DNA of 64,000 nt from the NCBI RefSeq assembly GCF_014323705.1, contig NZ_JABVEC010000035.1, positions 1 to 64,000 on the forward strand, read 5' to 3'. Position numbers and translations under genes: made by a program. A model generated the notes under the pieces. The model ran no database searches. It was not told where the DNA came from and saw nothing but the letters and a program-made list of their open reading frames with translations. The stretch is from Actinomadura alba. Lineage in GTDB: Bacteria > Actinomycetota > Actinomycetes > Streptosporangiales > Streptosporangiaceae. Each line of letters begins with the position of its first letter. Positions within the stretch are counted from its first letter, which is position 1. Of this stretch, positions 42,649-51,205 are shown piece by piece.

Positions 42649-43938
42649 TCAGATCGTCGGGGGACGCGGCACCGTGGTGGCCGGGAGGCAGACCCGGTCA
42701 CGGCCGGACTCCTTGGCCCGGTAGAGCGCGAGATCAGCGGCGGTGAGCAGCTCGATCAGATCCTCGCCGTGCGTGCGGAACAGCGCCACCCCGATCGAGA
42801 CCGTGACGCCGACCGTGCCGTCGTCGGCGGGCACGGAGAGCCGCCGGACCCAGTTGCGCAGCCGCTCGGCGACCCGGCACGCCTCGACGGTGTCGGTGCC
42901 GGGCAGCAGCACGACGAACTCCTCACCGCCGAACCGGCCGGTGATGTCGTAGTCGCGCAACTGGCCGCGCAACGTGGTGGCGACGCCGAAGAGCACCTGG
43001 TCGCCGACCAGGTGCCCGTAGGTGTCGTTGACCCGCTTGAACAGATCGATGTCGATCAGCAGCAGCGCCAGCGGCTCGTCGGAGCGGCGCGCCCGAGAGA
43101 TCTCGGTGTCGGCCTCACGTTGCCAGGCGGCGGCGTTGAGCAGCCCGGTCTTGGCATCGGTGCGGGCGGCGGCCTTCAACTGCTGGTGCATCAGGCTGCG
43201 CTGCAGGAGCATGACCGGCGGCAGGGCCAGCAGCAGGTGGCTGAGTGAGATCGCGGCGGCGATGGTCACGAGCATGCCGACGCACAGTTCCACCACGTCG
43301 AGGATGAGGCTCTCGCGGTTCCACAGCACCTCGCGCCACCGGCTGTCGGGGGCCGCGCTGCGCGCCGCGACCGCGACCAGCGCCGTGTTGACCACCGTGA
43401 ACAGCGCCGCGCAGCCCACGGCCGTGGCGACTCCCGGGCCGGAGTCGATCACCCAGGCCGGCGCCCCGCGCAGCGGGTCGGGCACGACCCAGTGGAAGAC
43501 GTACGACGCAGAGGCGCCGGCCAGCCCGAGGGCCGACGCCACCACGACCCGGCGGTGCAGCAGTGTCCGGCGTACCCGGAACTGCAGCAGTGCCTGCAGC
43601 GGGATCGGGATGAGCAACGCGTAGACGGGCGGCAGGAGCAGCGCGACCGGTAGCCACCACGCGGACAGCAGGTCGCGCGCCACGCCGGCGGGCATGCCGA
43701 GCCGCCGGGACGCCTCGATGCACACGGCCCCGCAGGCCAGCAGCGCACCGAAGGTGAGCAGCTCGGTCAACCGGAACGGCGTACGCGTCAGCTCGCGCGC
43801 GGTCAGGAGTACGTGCAGGGAGACGATCAGGCCCACGTAAATCGCCAGCCGGAGCGGATGCGGCATCGGCGGCATCCGCCGCGGCCCGTGAGCCAGATCC
43901 GTCCGCTCGGTGGCGGATGGCTGCTGCACTGCCGTCAT
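42649..43938 (-). CDS. Membrane diguanylate cyclase (GGDEF)
   Basis: The 429-residue protein has an N-terminal block of about seven hydrophobic segments (about 25-245) and a GGDEF domain at about 260-425. The active site is GRFGGEEFVVLLPG (GGEEF, active-type), after DIDLFKRVNDTYGHLVGDQVL. No clear inhibitory RxxD site is seen just ahead (DYDITGRF). It should make c-di-GMP, which in actinomycetes controls development through BldD. The sensor block looks MASE-like but I cannot name it. Confidence 0.9.
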   Translation of the reverse strand: MTAVQQPSATERTDLAHGPRRMPPMPHPLRLAIYVGLIVSLHVLLTARELTRTPFRLTELLTFGALLACGAVCIEASRRLGMPAGVARDLLSAWWLPVALLLPPVYALLIPIPLQALLQFRVRRTLLHRRVVVASALGLAGASASYVFHWVVPDPLRGAPAWVIDSGPGVATAVGCAALFTVVNTALVAVAARSAAPDSRWREVLWNRESLILDVVELCVGMLVTIAAAISLSHLLLALPPVMLLQRSLMHQQLKAAARTDAKTGLLNAAAWQREADTEISRARRSDEPLALLLIDIDLFKRVNDTYGHLVGDQVLFGVATTLRGQLRDYDITGRFGGEEFVVLLPGTDTVEACRVAERLRNWVRRLSVPADDGTVGVTVSIGVALFRTHGEDLIELLTAADLALYRAKESGRDRVCLPATTVPRPPTI

Positions 43939-44144
43939 ACTTCCCCCATCGGTCGGGACAGCCCTCGGTGGGTCCTGCGCACGCCGCAGTGATTCACGTT
44001 GTGTAACACGATAGTTGCAAAGTGTGCGTGGCGGGCCGTGAACGGGTACCTTCGTTTACGCACACGTGGGCGCATTGGGATCAACGCCCACGTTGGGACC
44101 TGCGGTCACGTGGTTCTCAGCACATCCCAGAGGGGGAGCACACC

Positions 44145-44168
44145 ATGCGCGGCATTTCATGGATATGA
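44145..44168 (+). CDS. Candidate 7-codon leader peptide
   Basis: ATG-CGC-GGC-ATT-TCA-TGG-ATA-TGA encodes MRGISWI. AGGGGGAG lies 7-8 bp upstream, a very strong ribosome site for a frame this short. No gene on the plus strand follows. It may be the relic of a lost gene's start, an attenuator peptide, or chance. Confidence 0.3.
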   Translation: MRGISWI

Positions 44169-44231
44169 GCGGCGCCTCCGGCCGCGGACGGCCGCGCGCC
44201 CTTCCACGCGGCCGGCGAGGCCGGCCGCACT

Positions 44232-44249
44232 GACCCTGCCTCTCGGCAG
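44232..44249 (+). terminator. Small hairpin
   Basis: CCCTGCC (44232-44238) and GGCAGGG (44243-44249) form a 7-bp stem, 64 bp after the short ORF. It is a possible terminator for a plus-strand transcript. Confidence 0.35.
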
Positions 44250-44310
44250 GGGCGCCGCCCCGATGAGACGACGCCCCGAACCGTGTGCGCTCGGACGGCT
44301 CACCCGCCGG

Positions 44311-44943
44311 TCAAGCCGCCGTGGTCCGCACGTCGAAGCGGCCGAGATCCGCTCCATCCCCTTCCTCGTCCTCTTCTCCCTTGTCCACAGCGGCGCCGTC
44401 GGCATCGGCCAGGTGCCCCTCGGAGGGCCCGGCCGACCCGGTGGTGGACGACCCCGTGGCGGACGTCTCGCTGGGCTCGAACTCGTCTTCGTCCGTCGTG
44501 GGAGCCGGCCCGCCGGCCTCGGCCCACCGGTCGTTGTGCTCCGCCGCCTCCGTGCGGTCCTCGCTGGTCATGACACCCCCGCGCTGGACCCGCCGGAACT
44601 CGGCGCACCCACGGGTGAGGTCATGGCCGAGAGTGGTCGCCTCGATCTCGGCGGAGAAGCGCAGTTGCTCGTCCTTGACGTACTGCCGGATCCGCAGCCG
44701 CCCGGTGACGAGCACCGGGTCACCCCGCTTCAGCTTCGAGGTGTTGACGTTGTCGGCGAGGCCCCGCCAGCAGTTCACCGTCACGAACATGGATTCCATG
44801 TCCTGCCATTGCCCGGTCTGCCGGTCGAAACGGCGCGGCGTGCAGCCGACCCGTAACGACAGGAAGGACGTTCCGTGCTGCGTGACCGTGTAGAACGGAT
44901 CCTGGGCCAGCCAGCCGACCAGGGTGACGTGCGCGTCGTTCAT
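44311..44943 (-). CDS. ssb: Single-stranded DNA-binding protein (paralogue type)
   Basis: The 210-residue protein has an OB-fold at about 1-110: MNDAHVTLVGWLAQDPFYTV, VNCWRGLADNVNTSKLKRGDPVLVTGRLRIRQY. The aromatic and basic DNA-binding residues fit bacterial SSB. The long tail is acidic and low-complexity, ending RFDVRTTAA rather than the DDDIPF of replicative SSB, so partner recruitment by that tip is lacking. It may be a secondary SSB, as used in sporulation or transformation. ATG 44943 is the natural start. Confidence 0.85.
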   Translation of the reverse strand: MNDAHVTLVGWLAQDPFYTVTQHGTSFLSLRVGCTPRRFDRQTGQWQDMESMFVTVNCWRGLADNVNTSKLKRGDPVLVTGRLRIRQYVKDEQLRFSAEIEATTLGHDLTRGCAEFRRVQRGGVMTSEDRTEAAEHNDRWAEAGGPAPTTDEDEFEPSETSATGSSTTGSAGPSEGHLADADGAAVDKGEEDEEGDGADLGRFDVRTTAA

Positions 44944-45129
44944 CGAATCCTCCACTCGGTGTCTCGTGAGGCCGGTAACGACCCCGTCCGACACCACCGT
45001 GAAGCACCACACCCCTCAGCGGGAGCCCAGACCGCGATCTGTGGATAACTCCCCGTCACAACTGCATGATCACGGCGAGATGGTGCCCAACCCGCTCACG
45101 AAGAACATCTGCGAGCGGGCGCGCGGCGG

Positions 45130-45232
45130 CTGGACTGAGGAGCGAAGGAGTGAGGAACGAACGACTGAGCGACGAGGGAAGCCGCCGCGTCAAAGCGCCC
45201 GCGAGTCGCCGCGCCGGAGGCACGGCCATTCA
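45130..45232 (+). repeat. Dispersed repeat, copy A
   Basis: About 103 bp starting CTGGACTGAGGAGCGA and continuing with GAGCGACGAGGGAAG and GCGTCAAAGCGCCCGCGAG. It matches the reverse strand of 52199-52306 along its length with scattered substitutions. It sits downstream of the dynamin-like gene. It encodes no good protein and is not a tRNA or terminator. Confidence 0.75.
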
Positions 45233-45288
45233 ACAGAGCGTCAAAGCGCCCGCGAGTCGCCGCGCGGAGCGCGGCCATTGAGCAGAGC
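45187..45288. repeat. 51-bp tandem duplication at the 3' end of a GTPase gene
   Basis: The 28 bases at 45187-45214 are repeated exactly at 45238-45265, and the flanks (GGCCATTCAACAGAG and GGCCATTGAGCAGAG) continue the match. The second unit contains the stop codon of the gene at 45241-46944. Confidence 0.8.
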
Positions 45289-46944
45289 CCGGTACCTGGC
45301 GTACACGTCCAGTTCCGCGCTGACCGGGTTGAGGACCCTTTCCCTGGCCACCGCTCTGATGCGGGTGCGCATGTGGTCCTCCATCCGTTCGCCGTGCTTG
45401 GCCGACGACAGCGCGACGACGTTGCGGCAGGCCGAGGAGGTGAGGGCGCCCATCCCGAAGGTACAGGCGACGAGGACGGCCACGTAGGGGATCAGGCCGG
45501 AGTCGCCGACCAGCCCGTCGGTGGCGTCGTCGGCGCCGAAGACGCCGTGGAACACGAGCAGGCCGATCCAGATCAGGCCGATCATCGTGACCAGGACGAG
45601 GAAGTACTGCCAGGTCTTGACCAGCCACCACCAGCGCGGCACCTGGTTGAACGCCGGGAGGGCCTCTTTGAGGGAGATCCCGAGCGCCTCCGGGAGGGAC
45701 GCGGCATGGGAGCGGCTGGCGGCGCGTACCGATCGGGCCCAGGGCTCGGGAAGGCCGTTGACGACCTCGTCGGTCACGCCCTGCAGGGCGTTGTCGACGT
45801 CGCCCTGCTGGGCGCCCACCGGGCCCGTGAAGGCGCCGCGCAACTCGTCGCGCAACTCGGTGAGCCGCATCTTGCGGAGCGGGTCGCTGCGCAGCCGGGC
45901 GGCGGTGCGGGCGATCGGCCAGCCGACGTAGTCGACCGCGCGGAGTTCGTAGGCGCTCTCCATGACCTCGGCGACGGCCGGCGCCCCGGCCGCGTCGGTG
46001 AGCGCGTCGACCAGCGCGGTGGCCCGGCGGTCGTCGACGGCCGCCGGTGGCTCGTGTCCGCCGTCGAAGGCCGCGAACCGGTCGACGAGGGCGCCGAGGT
46101 CGGTGGCGAGCCGCTCCGTACGGGCCCGGCGGGCGGTGACGGCGTCGACGAGGACCTCGCGGATGCCGGTGACGCCGCCCTCGGCGACAGTCGAGGTGGT
46201 GACGATGCGGGGCTTGTGCAGGCCCTCGGCCTCGAGCAACCGGCGGAGGTCGGACACGCAGTCCTCGACCTCCTCGGGCTGCAACCGGTCGACCTGGTTG
46301 AGCACGACGAGCGTGACGCCGGCGTGCCGGGCGTACGGCACTATGTAGTTGCGGTGCAGGGAGGCGTCGGCGTATTTCTGCGGGTCCACCACCCAGACGA
46401 GCAGGTCGGCGATGGTGACGAACCGGTCGACCTCGGCGCGGTGGGCGGCCCGGATCGAGTCGTGGTCGGGGAGGTCGAGCAGGACGAGGCCCTGCAGCGA
46501 TCCGTCGGTGCCCGTACCGGTCTCGCGGCCGCCCGACCCGTCGAGCGCGCTCGCCCTGGCGTAGCGGAAGCGCTTGTCGACGTCGAGCCAGTCCAGCAGG
46601 GGGCCGGCCCCGTCGAGGCCCCAGACGCAGGCGTGCGCCTGTGAGGTCATGGGCCGCCGCACGCCGACCGGGGACAACTCGAGCCCGCAGATGGCGTTGA
46701 ACAGTGACGACTTCCCGCTGCCGGTGCCCCCGGCGAGGGTGACGACCGTGTGCTCACCCGACAGCCGCAGCCGTTGCCCGGCCCGCCCGAGCAGTGTCGC
46801 GGTCTCGTCCAGGAGCTCCTGGTCGAGCCGGCCGGCGCCGAGCTCGACCAGCTGTTCGAGCGCTTCGAAGCGGCCGGACACGCTGGTGCCGTCCGCGGAC
46901 GGGTGCGCCGAGGGCTGGAACGCGCTGGTAGCGGTCGTGGTCAT
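45241..46944 (-). CDS. Dynamin-like GTPase with membrane segments
   Basis: The 567-residue protein has a GTPase domain: P-loop GGTGSGKSS (about 71-79), G3 DLPDHDS, G4 NQVD. Two membrane helices lie near the C-terminus (FLVLVTMIGLIWIGLLVF and YVAVLVACTFGMGALTS). It resembles the bacterial dynamin-like/YfjP-type family; in Streptomyces paired DynA/DynB proteins stabilise division rings in sporulation. It pairs with the upstream gene by a 4-bp overlap. The stop lies within a duplicated repeat. Confidence 0.85.
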   Translation of the reverse strand: MTTTATSAFQPSAHPSADGTSVSGRFEALEQLVELGAGRLDQELLDETATLLGRAGQRLRLSGEHTVVTLAGGTGSGKSSLFNAICGLELSPVGVRRPMTSQAHACVWGLDGAGPLLDWLDVDKRFRYARASALDGSGGRETGTGTDGSLQGLVLLDLPDHDSIRAAHRAEVDRFVTIADLLVWVVDPQKYADASLHRNYIVPYARHAGVTLVVLNQVDRLQPEEVEDCVSDLRRLLEAEGLHKPRIVTTSTVAEGGVTGIREVLVDAVTARRARTERLATDLGALVDRFAAFDGGHEPPAAVDDRRATALVDALTDAAGAPAVAEVMESAYELRAVDYVGWPIARTAARLRSDPLRKMRLTELRDELRGAFTGPVGAQQGDVDNALQGVTDEVVNGLPEPWARSVRAASRSHAASLPEALGISLKEALPAFNQVPRWWWLVKTWQYFLVLVTMIGLIWIGLLVFHGVFGADDATDGLVGDSGLIPYVAVLVACTFGMGALTSSACRNVVALSSAKHGERMEDHMRTRIRAVARERVLNPVSAELDVYARYRALLNGRAPRGDSRAL

Positions 46945-48731
46945 CGTGCGACCTCGAGGTTGTATGTCGCCTGGTAGAGCTGGACGGCGGTGTTCTCATC
47001 GGGGATCCCGGCGGCGTCGATCGCCTGCCCGAACCGGATGGCCTCCTCATCGAACAGCATTCCGATCCGGCTGCGCAGGTCGGCCCGGGCCTTGGCCCCC
47101 ATGCCGCGCAGCGACTCGGCGCCGAAGAGCGCCTTGAGCAGCCGCTGCGGCACGGCGCTGGTGCCGCCTTCGACGGCGACGTCGCTCGTGCCGTACGCGA
47201 GCAGGCCGACCGTGAGCACCAGTGAGAGCGCCTCTTCGTCGAAGGACACCAGCTTGGCGACCGAGCGCTTGGTGACGCCGTCGGTACGGATCAGTTCGAG
47301 GACGTGGTCCTGCCAGGCGCTGACGGCCCGGGTGACGCGGCGGGCCAGTTCCGGCGAGGCGTGCTCGAGCGCGGTCACCCGTGCCGCGCCGGCCCCGGCG
47401 CCCTGGCCGCCCACGAGGATCTCGCGGCCCGCGGGGTTCTCCCGCCAGCGGGTGACCACCTGCTCGGCGGCATGGTCGGCACCGGCCAGGATCAGCGACT
47501 CCAGCCCCGCGCGCAGAGCGCTCTTGAGCGCCCTGACCCGGGTCGGGGTGCGACGCCGCCGGTTGGACTTGCGGGCGGCACGGCCGCGCTGGACATGCAG
47601 CGCGCGCACGAGGTCGCCGGTGCCGGCGAAGTCCTGCCAGCGGGCGAGCACCTCGCCGCGCAGCAGGGAGCCGTTGCGGGTGGCCTCGTCGAGTTCGGCC
47701 AGCGCGGTGGCGTAGCCGGCTTCGACGTCCGAGCGCAGCGCCGTCCTCAGCTCGACCTGGGTCTCGACCTGCTTGGCCAGCTCTGGGACACGGGTGCGGA
47801 AGCTGTCGAGCACGCCGCCGAAGGTGTCGCGGATCACATCGGAGCGGCGCTCGTCGCTGTCGGCGAGGCCGACGAGCCACTCGCGGACGTCCTCGACGCA
47901 CTCTTCCGGCAGCCGGCTGGCCTCGATCTTGGTCTCGGGGATCGTGAAGCGCTCGGCCTCGCCGACGCCGTGCTCCTCGAGCATCTCGACGAAGTGCTCG
48001 ACGACCTCGGAACCCGCGCCCTGCGGCACCCGGGACAGCACGGTGCCGATGGTCGCGCCGTGCTCCTTGGCCCGTTGCAGCATCTGCCACACCTGGGCGT
48101 CGGCGTAGCGGGCGGCCGTCGTCACGCACAGCCACAGATCGGCGGCGGCCATCAGCTTGGTGGCGAACTCGTAGTGGTCTTCGAAGACCGAATCGAAGTC
48201 CGGGCTGTCCAGCAGCGCGAGCCCCGCCGGCAGCGCCTCGCTCTGCATGATCACCAGCTGGTCGCCGACCACCGCGTCGGGGGCCGGGCCGGGGACCTTC
48301 GCCATGCCCGGCAGCAGGGGGCCCTCAAGGAACCACTCGGCGTGGTCGGGATGGCAGACCAGGATGGGGCTGCTCGTGGTCGGCCGGAGCACACCGGTGG
48401 CGCTCACCCGCTCGCCGACCAGGGTGTTGACGAGCGTCGACTTGCCCGCTCCGGTGGAACCGCCGAGCACGACGAGCATGGGGACGCCCGCGCTGCGCAA
48501 CCGCGGCAGGACATAGTCGTCGAGCTGATTCCTGATCTCCAGCTGGGCGGCGCGGGCGTCTTCGGCGCCGGGCACGTCCAAGATGAAGCGGAACGAGTCG
48601 ATCTGGTCGCGTAGCTCGATCAGGACCCGGCCGAGATCGGCCGAGGATGCGGAAGTGACCGCTGTGTACTTTCCGGTTCCGGCTCCGGCTCCCGCCGTCT
48701 GAACAGCGCTCTGATCCGCCGGGGTCGTCAC
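46941..48731 (-). CDS. Dynamin-like GTPase, first of pair
   Basis: The 596-residue protein has P-loop GGSTGAGKSTL (about 91-101), G3 LLDSPDFDS and long helical stretches. No clear membrane helix is seen apart from a mild hydrophobic segment near 515-530. It should bind GTP and act with the coupled partner at 45241-46944. Its GTG start overlaps the cysG-like stop by 4 bp, so it sits in the same operon as the last cobalamin gene. Naming as DynA or DynB is my inference from pairing and size. Confidence 0.85.
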   Translation of the reverse strand: MTTPADQSAVQTAGAGAGTGKYTAVTSASSADLGRVLIELRDQIDSFRFILDVPGAEDARAAQLEIRNQLDDYVLPRLRSAGVPMLVVLGGSTGAGKSTLVNTLVGERVSATGVLRPTTSSPILVCHPDHAEWFLEGPLLPGMAKVPGPAPDAVVGDQLVIMQSEALPAGLALLDSPDFDSVFEDHYEFATKLMAAADLWLCVTTAARYADAQVWQMLQRAKEHGATIGTVLSRVPQGAGSEVVEHFVEMLEEHGVGEAERFTIPETKIEASRLPEECVEDVREWLVGLADSDERRSDVIRDTFGGVLDSFRTRVPELAKQVETQVELRTALRSDVEAGYATALAELDEATRNGSLLRGEVLARWQDFAGTGDLVRALHVQRGRAARKSNRRRRTPTRVRALKSALRAGLESLILAGADHAAEQVVTRWRENPAGREILVGGQGAGAGAARVTALEHASPELARRVTRAVSAWQDHVLELIRTDGVTKRSVAKLVSFDEEALSLVLTVGLLAYGTSDVAVEGGTSAVPQRLLKALFGAESLRGMGAKARADLRSRIGMLFDEEAIRFGQAIDAAGIPDENTAVQLYQATYNLEVAR

Positions 48732-49984
48732 GGGCCCTGTCCCATGTCCGCTCTCATCAAGTCGACTTCCCGCGCCACGTCCACCACGTCTCCGACGACC
48801 ACGATCGCCGGAGGTCGCACGTCCTGTGCCGTCATCTCATCCACCACCGTGTCGAGCGTCGCCGTGAGCGCGCGCTGGCCCGGCAGCGTACCGTCCTGGA
48901 TCACGGCGACCGGCGTGTCAGGGGACCGACCATAGCGCATGAGTGCTGCCGCTATGAGGGTCATGCGCTCGACGGCCATGAGCAATATCAGGGTTCCCCG
49001 CGATCGGCCAAGGGCCGCCCAGTCGACGGTCGAGCCGGACGCGTCCGGGGCCAGGTGCGCCGAAACGACGTGGAACTCCTGGCTCACACCACGGTGCGTG
49101 ACGGGGATGCCCGCCGCCGACGGTACGGCCACCGCGCTGGTGATCCCGGGGACCACCGTGACCGGGACGCCGTGCCGGGCGCAGTGGAGCACCTCCTCGG
49201 CCCCGCGGCCGAACACGAAGGGGTCGCCGCCCTTGAGCCGAACGACGAACCTGCCCTGCCTGGCGTGCTCGACCAGCAGCTCGTTGATGCGCTCCTGGGT
49301 GGCCGACCGGCCGTACGGGATCTTGGCCGCGTCGATCACCTCAACGTCGTTCGCGAGCTCGTCGAGCAGCAGCCGCGGAGCGAGCCGGTCGGTGACGACC
49401 ACGTCGGCGAGGGCCAGCAGCCGGCGACCGCGCACAGTGATCAGGCCGGGGTCGCCGGGGCCACCGCCCACGAGAGCGACGCCGACCGGCTTGTGCCGGG
49501 AGTGGCGGGACTCGATGCTGGCGTCGCGCAAGCCGTCGGCGACGGCGTCACGGATGCCGGCCGCGCGCCGGGGATCGCCGCCGGCGAGCACGCCGACCGA
49601 GGTCTCGCCGACGAGCGCCGTCGCCGGGGTCCAGGCGGCGGACGCCTCGGCGTCGTCGGCCCGCACGCACCAGGTCTGCCGCTCGTCGGCCTCGGCGGCC
49701 ACGGCGGCGTTGACCTTCGGGTCGTCGGTGCACGCCTGGACCAGCCAGGCTCCCGCGCAGTCGCCGGTGGCGTACGGCCGGCGTTCCCACCGCACCTGAC
49801 CACCGGTGATGAGGTCCTCGAGCGACGGCGTCACCTCGGGGGAGACGAGCATCAGGTCGGCGCCGGCGGCCACCAGCGAGGGAACCCGGCGTTGCGCGAC
49901 CCGCCCACCACCGACGACGACGACACGTCGCCCGGTGAGACGCAGGCCGAGCAGGTACGGGGGCACGGTATCGATCTTTCTCAT
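48728..49984 (-). CDS. cobA: Uroporphyrinogen-III C-methyltransferase fused to precorrin-2 dehydrogenase
   Basis: The 418-residue CysG-like protein has an N-terminal Rossmann part (VVVVGGGRVAQRR, residues 1 to about 170) for the dehydrogenase. The C-terminal SUMT (about 175-418) has LVGGGPGDPGLITVRG and PGITSAVAVPSAAGIPVTHRG. It methylates uroporphyrinogen III twice and can oxidise precorrin-2, feeding sirohaem or cobalamin. No ferrochelatase activity is implied. It starts at ATG 49984 and is the last cobalamin gene before the GTPase pair. Confidence 0.93.
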   Translation of the reverse strand: MRKIDTVPPYLLGLRLTGRRVVVVGGGRVAQRRVPSLVAAGADLMLVSPEVTPSLEDLITGGQVRWERRPYATGDCAGAWLVQACTDDPKVNAAVAAEADERQTWCVRADDAEASAAWTPATALVGETSVGVLAGGDPRRAAGIRDAVADGLRDASIESRHSRHKPVGVALVGGGPGDPGLITVRGRRLLALADVVVTDRLAPRLLLDELANDVEVIDAAKIPYGRSATQERINELLVEHARQGRFVVRLKGGDPFVFGRGAEEVLHCARHGVPVTVVPGITSAVAVPSAAGIPVTHRGVSQEFHVVSAHLAPDASGSTVDWAALGRSRGTLILLMAVERMTLIAAALMRYGRSPDTPVAVIQDGTLPGQRALTATLDTVVDEMTAQDVRPPAIVVVGDVVDVAREVDLMRADMGQGP

Positions 49985-50068
49985 CGCGGAACCGACCACC
50001 ACTTCGCCCGGTGGCCGGACCATGACAGGCAGGTGTGTTCGCGCACCAAAGTACTCGGCTTCACCTCG

Positions 50069-51205
50069 CTATGCCGAACCGTCTCGCTGACCGTCCAGTT
50101 GTTTCTCGGTAACACCCGCGGAATCGAATGTGGCCACCTCGTGAAGAACCCGGACGGAGCTCTGGACCAGGGGCAGGGCCAGAAGCGCTCCGGTCCCCTC
50201 CCCGAGCCGGAGCTCCAGGTCGACCAGCGGATGCAGTCCCAGGTGAACCAAGGTAGCGGCATGCCCGGACTCCATCGACCGGTGCCCCGCGACACAGGCC
50301 GCGACGGCGTCGGGCTCGACCGCCGCGACGATCAGCGCGGCCGCGCCGGCGATCACGCCGTCGAGCACGACCGGGACCCGGCGGGAGGCGGCGCCGAGGA
50401 TGAAGCCGGCGAGGGCCGCGTGCTCCAGTCCGCCCACGGCCGCGAGGACCTCGAGCGCCCGCCCCACCCTGCCGTGATCATGCAGTTGCCCGCGCATCGC
50501 GCGGATCGGCTCCGCGTGCCGGTCCAGCGCGGCCGCGACCACATCGATCTTGTGGTTGTGCATGGCCTCGTCGATTCCGGTGCCCCGTCCGGTGACCTCG
50601 CCCGGGGCCAGCCCGGTGCAGGCGGCGATCAGCGCGGCGGAGGCGGTCGTGTTGGCGATCCCCATGTCGCCGGTGACGAGGCAGCGGTTGCCGGCCGACA
50701 CGAGATCCCGGGCGACCTCGATCCCGGTCTCCACGGCTCGGAGCACCTGCTCGGCCGTCATCGCCGGCTGCTCGGTCATGTCGGCCGTCCCGTACGCCAC
50801 CTTGCGCGGCAGCAGCCCCGGGGCCTCGGGGAGTTCGGCGGCCACGCCCACGTCGACCACCGTGACGTCGGCGCCGACCTGTCCGGCGAATGCGTTGACG
50901 ACCGCTCCCCCGGCGAGGAAGTTGGCCACCATCTGGGCGGTCACCTCCTGGGGCCACGGTGTCACGCCCTGTGCGTGCACACCGTGGTCGGCCGCGAAGA
51001 TGGCGACGGCGGCCGGGACGGGAAGCGGGGGCGGGCACTCCCCCGCCAGCCCGGCCAGCCGCACCGAGACGTCCTCGAGCATGCCGAGGGATCCCTGTGG
51101 TTTGGTCAGCCGGTCCTGGTGCATGCGGGCGGCGCGCATCGCCGCGTCGTCGGGCGGGCGGATCGCCGCGACCGTCTGCCGGATCAGCTCAGAAGTCCAG
51201 GTCAT
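50069..51205 (-). CDS. cobT: Nicotinate-nucleotide-dimethylbenzimidazole phosphoribosyltransferase
   Basis: The 378-residue protein makes alpha-ribazole phosphate for the lower ligand of cobalamin. Motifs include TKPQGSLGMLEDVSVRLAGL, FAADHGVHAQGV, GDMGIANTTASAA and the active-site Glu in LRLGEGTGALLALPLV near the C-terminus. The start at ATG 51205 overlaps the cobC 3' end by 17 bp. The overlap fits the coupled cobalamin operon. The size fits actinobacterial CobT (about 360-380). Confidence 0.95.
   Translation of the reverse strand: MTWTSELIRQTVAAIRPPDDAAMRAARMHQDRLTKPQGSLGMLEDVSVRLAGLAGECPPPLPVPAAVAIFAADHGVHAQGVTPWPQEVTAQMVANFLAGGAVVNAFAGQVGADVTVVDVGVAAELPEAPGLLPRKVAYGTADMTEQPAMTAEQVLRAVETGIEVARDLVSAGNRCLVTGDMGIANTTASAALIAACTGLAPGEVTGRGTGIDEAMHNHKIDVVAAALDRHAEPIRAMRGQLHDHGRVGRALEVLAAVGGLEHAALAGFILGAASRRVPVVLDGVIAGAAALIVAAVEPDAVAACVAGHRSMESGHAATLVHLGLHPLVDLELRLGEGTGALLALPLVQSSVRVLHEVATFDSAGVTEKQLDGQRDGSA

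Larger units (their letters stand above)
43939..44310. other. Region with possible leader ORF and hairpin
   Basis: 372 bp. On the plus strand it holds a strong ribosome site, a 7-codon ORF (44145-44168) and a small hairpin (44232-44249). These could form a short transcript. The GGDEF promoter is also expected here on the minus strand. Confidence 0.4.

Noticed and set aside
43999-44856. 285-residue plus-strand frame opposite ssb
   Set aside because: It is the complement of ssb and its acidic tail, with no family motif. ssb has a clear OB-fold.
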